In this document: one piece after another, positions 31,487 to 37,513 of the stretch | Layout of the letters: every line of letters starts with the position of its first letter | How positions within the stretch are numbered: position 1 is the first letter of the stretch | Origin: JBDTVS01 sp040007095 | GTDB taxonomy: Bacteria; Acidobacteriota; Vicinamibacteria; Vicinamibacterales; CAVVIG01 | Direction of reading: 5' to 3' | DNA length: 37,513 nucleotides | Assembly (NCBI GenBank): GCA_040007095.1 | Contig: JBDTVS010000155.1 | Span: 1 to 37,513 of the forward strand | Notes under the pieces: model-generated | What the model was told of the DNA's origin: nothing | The model's input: the letters and a program-made list of their open reading frames with translations, nothing else | Database searches by the model: none | Made by a program: the position numbers and the translations under genes

Positions 31487-32775
31487 ATCGCCTGCGCTTC
31501 TGCTTTATCACCACGTTCTATCCGCCGTATCACTTCGGCGGCGATGGCATCGCCGTTCAGCGGCTGGCGCGCGCACTCGTCGCTCGAGGTCATCACGTCA
31601 CCGTTGTGCATGACGTCGATGCGTTCGACGTGCTCCGCCCGGACACCGCGGGGCCTTTGCCCGAGCCGCCGGAGCCGCCAGGTCTCGATGTCGTCCGGCT
31701 GCGGAGCGGCGTCGGGCTGTTGTCGACCCTGCTGACCCAGCAGACCGGCCGTCCCATCCTCAACGGCCGCAGAATTCGAGCGATTCTCGATGAGGGTCGA
31801 TTCGACGTCGTGAACTTCAACAACATCTCGCTGATTGGAGGTCCGGGGCTGCTCGCCTATGCCCCGGAGGCCGTTCGGGTGTATTTCGCGCACGAGCACT
31901 GGCTGGTGTGCCCGACACATGTCCTCTGGCGCCACAACCGGGAGGTCTGTACCGGTCGCGAGTGCCTCCGGTGCTCGCTGGCCCATGGGCGGCCTCCGCA
32001 ACTGTGGCGGTTCACCGGATATCTCGAAAAGCAGCTGCGCCACGTTGACGTGTTCATCGCCATGAGCGAGTTCAGCCGTGACAAACACCGCGAGTTCGGC
32101 TTTCCCCGCGACATGGAAGTGCTGCCGTATTTCCTGCCGGATCCAGATCCGGATCTCGATCCGGTGGCACCGGGATCATCCGACGAGTCTCCGCATCCGC
32201 GCCCCTATTTCCTGTTCGTCGGGCGGCTCGAGCGTATCAAGGGGCTCGACGACGTGATTCCCGCGTTCGAGCGGTATCGAGACGCCGATCTGCTGATTGC
32301 CGGCGACGGCGATCACGGTCCAGCGCTGAAGGGTCTGGCTGGAGACAACCCGCGAATCACGTTTCTTGGCAGGATCGACGTCGCGAGTCTGGAGCAGTAC
32401 TACAGGCACGCGATCGCGCTGATCGTCCCGTCGGTGTGCTTCGAAACCTTCGGCATCATCCTGATCGAGTCCTTCAAGCAGGCGACTCCTGTGATCGCGC
32501 GGCGCATCGGTCCGTTTCCAGAGATCGTCCAGCAGTCCTGCGGCGGCGAGCTGTTCGACACCGAACAGGAACTGGTGGCGGCGATGGCCCGCCTTCAGAA
32601 CGATGTCGCACGCCGGGAAACCATGGGAGCGGCGGGCTACGAGGGCTACCGCACGCGCTGGTCGGAAAGCCAGGTGGTCCCCTGCTACCTTGACATTGTG
32701 CGTCGCGCCGAAACACGCGACCGAGCCGGGCGTCGTCCGTCGAGTCGATTCCAGGATGAGCGTCGCGAGGAATAG
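31483..32775 (+). CDS. GT4 family glycosyltransferase with a cysteine-rich insert
   Basis: Encodes 430 residues from a GTG that overlaps the previous stop by four bases. The N-terminal part has T-T-F-Y-P-P-Y-H-F-G-G-D-G at about 9-21. A cluster of cysteines (V-C-P-T-H, then C-T-G-R-E-C-L-R-C) near 140-165 could bind a metal and is seen in some GT4 enzymes. The donor half carries F-V-G-R-L-E-R-I-K-G, and E-x7-E in F-E-T-F-G-I-I-L-I-E. An acidic D-P-D-P-D-L-D-P run joins the two domains. The extreme C-terminus is Arg-rich and probably disordered. Confidence 0.9.
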   Translation: MNRLRFCFITTFYPPYHFGGDGIAVQRLARALVARGHHVTVVHDVDAFDVLRPDTAGPLPEPPEPPGLDVVRLRSGVGLLSTLLTQQTGRPILNGRRIRAILDEGRFDVVNFNNISLIGGPGLLAYAPEAVRVYFAHEHWLVCPTHVLWRHNREVCTGRECLRCSLAHGRPPQLWRFTGYLEKQLRHVDVFIAMSEFSRDKHREFGFPRDMEVLPYFLPDPDPDLDPVAPGSSDESPHPRPYFLFVGRLERIKGLDDVIPAFERYRDADLLIAGDGDHGPALKGLAGDNPRITFLGRIDVASLEQYYRHAIALIVPSVCFETFGIILIESFKQATPVIARRIGPFPEIVQQSCGGELFDTEQELVAAMARLQNDVARRETMGAAGYEGYRTRWSESQVVPCYLDIVRRAETRDRAGRRPSSRFQDERREE

Positions 32776-32801
32776 TGGAGTGGATTCGTCGTTTCCAGAT
32801 T

Positions 32802-32850
32802 CTTTTTCGTGTTTTCGTGTTTTCGTGGTTGCATTTGGAGTCTACAAACC
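32802..32850. repeat. Second copy of the TTTTTCGTG...GAGTCTACAAACC repeat
   Basis: CTTTTTCGTGT and further TTTTCGTG units, followed by GAGTCTACAAACC (32838-32850), repeat the right half of the palindrome at 8540-8621. Here the TTTTCGTG unit is iterated and the left CACGAAG arms are missing, so it is a half-copy. It occupies most of the 105 bp gap before the deacetylase gene. Confidence 0.6.
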
Positions 32851-32880
32851 AGCTGGACAGGCCACTGCCCTGGAGCTCCG

Positions 32881-33633
32881 ATGCGCGCGGTGCTGACCTA
32901 TCATTCGATTGACGACTCGGGATCTCCGATCTCGGTGGGCCCCGACGCGTTCGAGCGCCATATTCGATGGCTCGTCTCCGGCAAGGTGCAGGTCACCACG
33001 CTTGCCGACCTGGCGGCGTATCCTGCCGATGCTCAAGCGGTCGCGCTGACGTTCGATGACGCGTTCGAGAACTTCGAGACCCATGCGGCGCCGCTCCTGA
33101 CCGCGCATGGATTGCCGTCCACGGTGTTTGTGGTCACGGACCACGTAGGCAGGACCAACGCATGGAACGGGCAGCCGGGCGCTGGAATCCCGACGTTGCC
33201 GCTGCTGGACTGGGCGGCGCTCGAGCGGTTGGTGACGGCTGGAATCACACTCGGCGCCCACACTCGAACGCACCGGCCGCTCACGCATCTCGATGGGGCG
33301 GCGATCGAGGACGAGATTGGCGGATCGGCGGAATGTCTTCGGCGCCGGTTCGGAGTCGCACCACAGGCGTTCGCCTATCCGTACGGCGCAGTCACGCAGG
33401 CGGCCAGCGACAAAGTGTCCGAGACGTTCTCATGGGGATGCACGACCGATCATCGGCCCTTCGGCGAGTCGGAGCGGCCAGCCCTCATTCCCCGGCTGGA
33501 TATGTACTACTATCGGGCCCCTGGACGCCTCGAGGCATGGCAGACACCGGCGTTCAAACGCCATCTGATGGTCACGCAGCAACGACGGCGCCTGCGTTCG
33601 CTGCTGCATCTCGCCCGGAGCGGCCGGACATGA
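32881..33633 (+). CDS. Polysaccharide deacetylase (NodB-like, CE4)
   Basis: Encodes 250 residues. T-Y-H-S-I-D-D at 6-12, T-F-D-D at 57-60 (Asp59/Asp60 as base and metal ligand) and H-T-R-T-H at 127-131 (His127 and His131) make up the CE4 metal site. F-A-Y-P-Y-G near 172-177 is the later conserved motif. These zinc enzymes remove N- or O-acetyl groups from sugars. There is no signal peptide, so it may act on a lipid-linked precursor in the cytoplasm or be exported another way. The ATG at 32881 has GGAG about five bases upstream; the longer frame begins inside the repeat. The stop overlaps the methyltransferase start (ATGA). Confidence 0.92.
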   Translation: MRAVLTYHSIDDSGSPISVGPDAFERHIRWLVSGKVQVTTLADLAAYPADAQAVALTFDDAFENFETHAAPLLTAHGLPSTVFVVTDHVGRTNAWNGQPGAGIPTLPLLDWAALERLVTAGITLGAHTRTHRPLTHLDGAAIEDEIGGSAECLRRRFGVAPQAFAYPYGAVTQAASDKVSETFSWGCTTDHRPFGESERPALIPRLDMYYYRAPGRLEAWQTPAFKRHLMVTQQRRRLRSLLHLARSGRT

Positions 33634-34397
33634 CGGCGCCACGCATCTTCGAACCGGAGTACTACGAGCGGATGCGGCAGCTGGAGGCGACCAGTTGGTG
33701 GAACGCGGGCATGCGCGATGTGGCGGCCGCGCTCTTGAATCAAGCCTCGCTTCCCCCGACCGGCCTGATGCTCGATCTGGGCTGCGGATCGGGTCAGACC
33801 ATGTCCTGGTTTGGCGCAAACCATCCCGGCTGGCGAACGATCGGTCTGGACGTGGCCGCGGATGCCGTCGCCGCGGCCCGGCGCGCTCATACGAGGGTGT
33901 GTGTCGCGTCGGCGCTGCTGTTGCCGTTGCCGGAGCGCTCGATTGATCTGGCGATCACTTTCGACGTCATGCAGCATCTCCCGCTGGCCGGTGGCGACAG
34001 ACAGGCGCTGCGGGAACTGCGACGCGTGCTCAAGCCGGGGGGACATCTGCTCGTCAGGACGAACGCGCAATCGTTTCCGCGGACCGGAGACGACGAAGCG
34101 GCGAACTTTCACAAATATCAGCCTGCGGAGTTCCATGCTAAGCTGGAGGCCGCCGGCTTCGCGGTCTTGCGTTTGAGCCGTCTGAATGCGTTGCTTGGCC
34201 TCGCGGAAATCCCGCGGGAGCTCGAGGCCAGGCGCTCCCAGCACACCGAGTATCACGGACTGCTCGCTGATCCCTCGACGCAAGGCTCGCGTCTCTCATC
34301 GCTCAAGCGCGCGTGGCTGTTGTTCGAAGGCCGCCTCGTAGGCTCAGGATGGCAGTTACCCTTCGGCAGAAGTATTGTTGCCTTGTGTCGCGCGTAG
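33630..34397 (+). CDS. SAM-dependent class I methyltransferase
   Basis: Encodes 255 residues, with the start overlapping the deacetylase stop by four bases. Motif I D-L-G-C-G-S-G is at 49-55; D-V at about 75 ends strand 2; L-P-L-P-E-R-S-I-D-L-A-I-T-F-D and L-R-R-V-L-K-P-G-G-H-L-L-V-R follow, matching the Methyltransf_11 pattern. The aromatic N-terminus (E-P-E-Y-Y-E-R, S-W-W) is typical of enzymes acting on glycan or lipid substrates. It probably O-methylates a sugar of this glycan, which is inferred from context. The TAG stop is the start of a 15 bp tandem repeat. Confidence 0.9.
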   Translation: MTAPRIFEPEYYERMRQLEATSWWNAGMRDVAAALLNQASLPPTGLMLDLGCGSGQTMSWFGANHPGWRTIGLDVAADAVAAARRAHTRVCVASALLLPLPERSIDLAITFDVMQHLPLAGGDRQALRELRRVLKPGGHLLVRTNAQSFPRTGDDEAANFHKYQPAEFHAKLEAAGFAVLRLSRLNALLGLAEIPRELEARRSQHTEYHGLLADPSTQGSRLSSLKRAWLLFEGRLVGSGWQLPFGRSIVALCRA

Positions 34398-34435
34398 TGG
34401 AGGCTGGCGTAGTGGAGGCTGGCGTAGTGGAGGCT
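34394..34435 (+). repeat. 15 bp tandem repeat with three Shine-Dalgarno-like GGAGG cores
   Basis: Two full units of GTAGTGGAGGCTGGC (34394-34408, 34409-34423) and a 12-base partial unit lie head to tail. GGAGG occurs at 34399-34403, 34414-34418 and 34429-34433, the last 11 bases before the ATG at 34445. The methyltransferase TAG stop lies in the first unit. The repeat could tune translation of the following membrane-protein pair. Confidence 0.75.
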
Positions 34436-34444
34436 CAAGTCGCC

Positions 34445-34816
34445 ATGCGATCTTCGCCGAGAGACCCCCTGCCGCTCTTGTCTCCCGCGTTGGCCCGCGA
34501 GTTTGCTCCCCTTCACAAACGCGCGCTCGGCACGGCCGTAGGGCTGGCCGTCGGCATGTCGGTGTCCATCATCACTGCGTTTCACGTGATCGTCCAGCCC
34601 GCCAATGCCCTTGATGTTGGACTGCTGTCGCACTACTTCTACGGCTACTCCGTCTCGTGGCAGGGGATCGGCGTCGGTTTCTTCTGGGGATTTGTCACGG
34701 GCTTCGCCACCGGCTGGTTCGTGGGATTCGCCCGGAATTTCATGATCACCGCGTGGCTTCTCGTCATACGGACGAAGGCCAACCTCGCGCAACCGTTTCT
34801 GGACGACCTCGGATGA
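34445..34816 (+). CDS. Small membrane protein of unknown function, paralogous to the next gene
   Basis: Encodes 123 residues from the ATG at 34445; a longer frame reaches into the methyltransferase gene but would translate the tandem repeat. Two or three hydrophobic segments are visible (about 35-58, 76-102, 103-115) with the landmarks Y-F-Y-G-Y-S-V and G-F-A-T-G-W-F-V-G-F-A-R-N. The next protein has the same arrangement (Y-F-P-G-Y-R-V and G-Y-G-I-G-W-M-I-G-V-V-Y-N), so the pair look like diverged duplicates. I do not recognise the family. The N-terminus is cytoplasm-like and rich in Pro and charged residues. The stop overlaps the next start (ATGA). Confidence 0.75.
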   Translation: MRSSPRDPLPLLSPALAREFAPLHKRALGTAVGLAVGMSVSIITAFHVIVQPANALDVGLLSHYFYGYSVSWQGIGVGFFWGFVTGFATGWFVGFARNFMITAWLLVIRTKANLAQPFLDDLG

Positions 34817-35136
34817 GCACTCCAACGTCGATGCAAGACGCGCTCGACCCCCGCGAGGAGCAGGCACTACGCCAGGTCATCTTGCGGATGAGAGTGCGCG
34901 GGCTGGGTGTCTCTTTTGGGTTGTTGTGCGCCGTGGGGTTGTTTGCCGCCACCAATATCCTGATCGTTCGCGGCGGTGAAAACGTCGGGGCGCATTTGGG
35001 ACTTCTGGCCGCGTACTTCCCCGGCTACCGGGTGACGTTCGGAGGCAGTCTCGTCGGCGCGTTCTATGCGTTCGCGATCGGATACGGCATCGGTTGGATG
35101 ATCGGCGTCGTGTATAACCGTCTGGTCGAGACTTAG
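34813..35136 (+). CDS. Small membrane protein of unknown function, partner of the preceding gene
   Basis: Encodes 107 residues from the ATG at 34813, which overlaps the preceding stop by four bases. The charged N-terminal ~27 residues (D-A-L-D-P-R-E-E-Q) are followed by a hydrophobic segment at about 32-52, the motif A-Y-F-P-G-Y-R-V near 66-73 and a Gly-rich hydrophobic segment ending G-I-G-W-M-I-G. The similarity in length, helix placement and motifs to the upstream protein suggests a heteromeric pair. No enzyme motif is visible. The context is a glycan operon, so a scaffold or accessory role is possible but unproven. Confidence 0.78.
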   Translation: MSTPTSMQDALDPREEQALRQVILRMRVRGLGVSFGLLCAVGLFAATNILIVRGGENVGAHLGLLAAYFPGYRVTFGGSLVGAFYAFAIGYGIGWMIGVVYNRLVET

Positions 35137-35256
35137 TCCCATCGCGTACGCCATGCCTTCACGGCTCGAGCGTCGGCGGGTATTTCATCCGTCTTGCCCA
35201 TCCTCTCCCGAAACCCTCCCCAGCGTCAGATTCCAAAGGCCAGTTCCCGAGAAGCG

Positions 35257-36294
35257 ATGTCCAAGGCGCTTTCAGTAGTGGTGGTTGGCGCCGGATTGAT
35301 GGGCCGCTGGCACGCGGAGGCCGCCGTCCGCGCCGGCGGCCGTGTGAAGGCTGTAATCGATCGGGACCTGGCTCGTGCCGAGGCGCTGGCCGCGCAGTAT
35401 TCGAACTCGATCGCCCGACCTCAACTGGGCGCCGCGCTGCAAGGTCGCGAGACGTCCGTCGTTCATCTCTGCACGCCCTCCCCCACTCACGAATCGCTCG
35501 CGCGTGAGGCTATCGAGGCCGGGTATCACGTCCTCGCGGAAAAGCCGCTGGCGCCGACGCTCGCTGCGACCCGTCGCCTCCTCGATCTCGCGGCGGCACG
35601 CCGCGTGCTGCTCTGTCCAGTACATCAGTTCGTGTTTCAGCGCGGGACGTTGCGGATGTTCCGTATGCTGCCTCGACTGGGAGCGGTTCGCCATGTCGAC
35701 CTCGTCATCTGCTCGGCCGGCGCAGATGGGCAGTCCGACGCGGTCCGCGATCAGGTGGCATTCGACACGCTGCCGCATCCCTTTTCCTTGCTCGTGCGCT
35801 TGCTCGGGGCGCAGTTCGCCGGGATTTCCTGGACTGTCGCACACGCGGGTGCCGGAGAGCTTCGTCTTTCGGGTGTTGCTCCCGGCGTGACCGCAGGCCT
35901 GATCGTCTCGATGAGCGGCCGGCCGCCACGGAACATGGTTCGCGTCATCGCCGACCGTGGTTCCGTTTCGAGCGATCTCTTTCATGGATTTGCGACGTTC
36001 GAGAAAGGGACCGTGTCTCGAGCGCGAAAGATCCTCCGCCCGCTATCGACGTCCTCGGTGGATTTCGGGGCCGCCATGACGAATCTCGGACGTCGCCTGC
36101 TCGAACGCGAATACGCCTATCCGGGCCTCCGGGAATTGGTGCGGCGTCTCTATGTGGCCGCCGCCGAGAATGGACCCAACCCGATCAGCCCGGCGGATAC
36201 GCTCGCGGTATCAGCAGCCTGCGACCACGTCGTGGCATCCTGTAGAGTGGCTCCCGCGGCGATCGGAGACGGCTCCGCGAGAGAAGAGATATGA
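35257..36294 (+). CDS. Gfo/Idh/MocA family NAD(P)-dependent oxidoreductase
   Basis: Encodes 345 residues from the ATG at 35257. G-A-G-L-M-G at 11-16 is the Rossmann motif and A-E-K-P at 94-97 the family signature; L-P-H-P-F-S-L-L near 172-179 holds the probable catalytic His. A longer frame upstream has no support. It is only distantly similar to the Gfo/Idh protein at 18193-19290, so a different sugar substrate is likely. It follows the membrane-protein pair after a 120 bp gap and overlaps the lipoprotein gene by four bases (ATGA). Confidence 0.88.
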   Translation: MSKALSVVVVGAGLMGRWHAEAAVRAGGRVKAVIDRDLARAEALAAQYSNSIARPQLGAALQGRETSVVHLCTPSPTHESLAREAIEAGYHVLAEKPLAPTLAATRRLLDLAAARRVLLCPVHQFVFQRGTLRMFRMLPRLGAVRHVDLVICSAGADGQSDAVRDQVAFDTLPHPFSLLVRLLGAQFAGISWTVAHAGAGELRLSGVAPGVTAGLIVSMSGRPPRNMVRVIADRGSVSSDLFHGFATFEKGTVSRARKILRPLSTSSVDFGAAMTNLGRRLLEREYAYPGLRELVRRLYVAAAENGPNPISPADTLAVSAACDHVVASCRVAPAAIGDGSAREEI

Positions 36295-37463
36295 CGTTGC
36301 ACCTCGTCTTTCGCGTCGCGGCGGTCGTCGCCATGGGCGTCCTGGTCGACGGCTGCGCTCGGCGAGATGGCCCGCCCAGCTCAATCTCCAGCCCTGTCAT
36401 GGTTTTCCGGACACCGGGGGGTGGCATCCAGCCTCAAGCCGTCTTCGATTCGGCCGGCACGCTCCACCTGATCTACTTCAGCGGCGCGCCGGACGGCGGA
36501 AATGTCTTCTACGTTCGGCGGCCAGCGGGGGAAGCTGGGTACTCGGCGCCTCTCCGCGTCAACAGCCAGCCGGACAGCGCCATCGCGGTCGGCACCGTTC
36601 GGGGAGCGCACCTGGCTGTGGGGAGCCGCGTGCATGTGGCCTGGAACGGATCGAGCCGGGCGGAGCCCAAGGGGCCCGGCGGCACGCCGATGCTGTACGC
36701 CAGGTTGGACGATTCAGGCACCGCGTTCGAACCGCAGCGCAATCTGATCACCTGGGCCGGAGGGATCGACGGAGGCGGCACGGTCGCCGCCGATTCCAGC
36801 GGTACGGTTTACGTCGCCTGGCACTCGGGTGAGAGCGGTGTCGACGATGCGCACCGGGCGGTCTTCGTTACGCGCTCGACCGATGAGGGGCGGACATTCC
36901 AGCGCGAGCGTCAGGTCAGCCCTGAAGGAAAAGGCGCCTGCTCATGTTGCGGCATGTCGTCCGCCATCGACCGCTCGGCGCGGTTGAATCTCCTCTATCG
37001 TGCCGCAGACCGCAACGTCGATCGCGACCTCACACTCCTGTGGTCGGCTGATCGGGGCGAATCGTTCACTGCCGCGCCGGTACACGACTGGAAAATCAAT
37101 GCGTGTCCGCTCACGACGAGTGCGCTGGTCACCGCTGAGGAGGGCGTGCTGGCGACCTGGGAAACCGAGCAACAGATCTATTTCACTACGCTCATCGCGG
37201 GTCGGCCTGGGCTTCCACACCCGGTCGTGCAAACGGCCGCCGCGGTCCGCAGGCATCCCGCGATCGCGCGCAACAGCCAGGGTGAGATCCTGGTAGCCTG
37301 GACCGTGGGCTCTGGCTGGAAGGGAGGAAGCGATCTGGCCTGGCAGGTGTACGACCCGACCGGCATGCCCACGTCGGCGGCGGGTCAAATCGGAGGTGTG
37401 ACTGCCTGGGGGGCTCCCGCCGTGGTGGCTCAGCCCGACGGTCGCTTCTTGCTATGGTACTAA
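36291..37463 (+). CDS. Exported Asp-box (sialidase-like beta-propeller) protein, probable lipoprotein
   Basis: Encodes 390 residues. The N-terminal hydrophobic stretch ends V-D-G-C (Cys22), a lipobox-like site with an atypical Asp. Two Asp-box turns are visible: S-T-D-E-G-R-T-F and S-A-D-R-G-E-S-F, plus recurring V-A-W-H-S/V-A-W-N-G/V-A-W-T-V blade strands, as in six-bladed sialidase folds. An unusual A-C-S-C-C-G-M-S stretch lies near 217-224. No Arg triad or catalytic Tyr is assignable, so sialidase activity is not claimed; it may bind a glycan. It is translationally coupled to the oxidoreductase and lies near the right edge. Confidence 0.8.
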   Translation: MTLHLVFRVAAVVAMGVLVDGCARRDGPPSSISSPVMVFRTPGGGIQPQAVFDSAGTLHLIYFSGAPDGGNVFYVRRPAGEAGYSAPLRVNSQPDSAIAVGTVRGAHLAVGSRVHVAWNGSSRAEPKGPGGTPMLYARLDDSGTAFEPQRNLITWAGGIDGGGTVAADSSGTVYVAWHSGESGVDDAHRAVFVTRSTDEGRTFQRERQVSPEGKGACSCCGMSSAIDRSARLNLLYRAADRNVDRDLTLLWSADRGESFTAAPVHDWKINACPLTTSALVTAEEGVLATWETEQQIYFTTLIAGRPGLPHPVVQTAAAVRRHPAIARNSQGEILVAWTVGSGWKGGSDLAWQVYDPTGMPTSAAGQIGGVTAWGAPAVVAQPDGRFLLWY

Positions 37464-37473
37464 GGACCCGTAG

Positions 37474-37513
37474 ATGAATAACGTGCGCATTCTGGCCGCC
37501 GATGCATCCCGCC
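37474..37513 (+). CDS. Start of a gene truncated by the window edge
   Basis: The ATG at 37474 lies ten bases after the previous stop with AAGGA about seven bases upstream. The 13 visible codons read M-N-N-V-R-I-L-A-A-D-A-S-R. Tight spacing suggests it belongs to the same operon. No family can be assigned. Confidence 0.55.
   Translation, partial: MNNVRILAADASR

Noticed and set aside
34394..34435. Tandem repeat considered as a CRISPR remnant
   Set aside because: Units are directly adjacent with no spacers and no cas genes are present.
36291..37463. Calling the Asp-box protein a sialidase
   Set aside because: Asp boxes are present, but the Arg triad and catalytic Tyr/Glu could not be assigned, so only the fold is suggested.

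Overview
This 37.5 kb, high-GC, densely coded window holds about 31 complete protein genes, one partial gene at the right edge, and several repeat or structured DNA elements. No rRNA, tRNA or CRISPR array is visible. Secreted DUF6152-type proteins, a periplasmic PQQ dehydrogenase fused to cytochrome c, exported VOC proteins and a large polysaccharide locus together suggest a soil Acidobacteriota, perhaps class Vicinamibacteria. That assignment is an inference from gene content, not from a marker gene.

Region 1 (1-6.7 kb) encodes exported proteins: an esterase, a double-VOC protein, a DUF6152 fusion protein, a quinohemoprotein dehydrogenase and, convergent to it, a secreted protein homologous to the C-terminal half of the DUF6152 fusion.

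Region 2 (6.9-37.5 kb) is a surface glycan or glycoconjugate locus. It starts with a GT39-like membrane glycosyltransferase. A minus-strand operon (8.6-16.1 kb) follows: GT2, acyltransferase-3, GT4, GT10 fucosyltransferase-like, asparagine synthetase-type amidotransferase, GT2. A plus-strand Wzx-like flippase comes next. A second minus-strand group (18.2-23.8 kb) holds a Gfo/Idh oxidoreductase, a GT4, a radical SAM enzyme and two GT2 paralogs. After a third GT2 paralog, a sugar epimerase and a B12-type radical SAM gene, a long plus-strand operon (27.9 kb to the edge) carries a fourth GT2 paralog, an FAD oxidoreductase, two GT4s, a polysaccharide deacetylase, a methyltransferase, two small paralogous membrane proteins, a second Gfo/Idh oxidoreductase and an Asp-box lipoprotein. 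Many junctions are 1-4 nt stop/start overlaps, so translational coupling is likely. The genes imply assembly of a decorated glycan (fucosyl-like transfer, amidation, acylation, deacetylation, methylation, redox editing of sugars) on a lipid carrier, followed by flipping. No polymerase, ligase or Wza/Wzc export gene is visible, so the locus probably continues outside the window.

The most unusual content is: (a) a family of four divergent GT2 paralogs (21.9-28.8 kb) sharing a C-terminal W-[AS]-A-G-E signature, two of which have lost the canonical DxD metal motif; (b) two copies of a 164-209 bp element with about 24 bp terminal inverted repeats, each lying between a radical SAM gene and one of these GT2 genes; (c) a 271 bp imperfect palindrome between the convergent flippase and Gfo/Idh genes; (d) a coupled pair of small paralogous membrane proteins preceded by a 15 bp tandem repeat carrying three Shine-Dalgarno-like cores.
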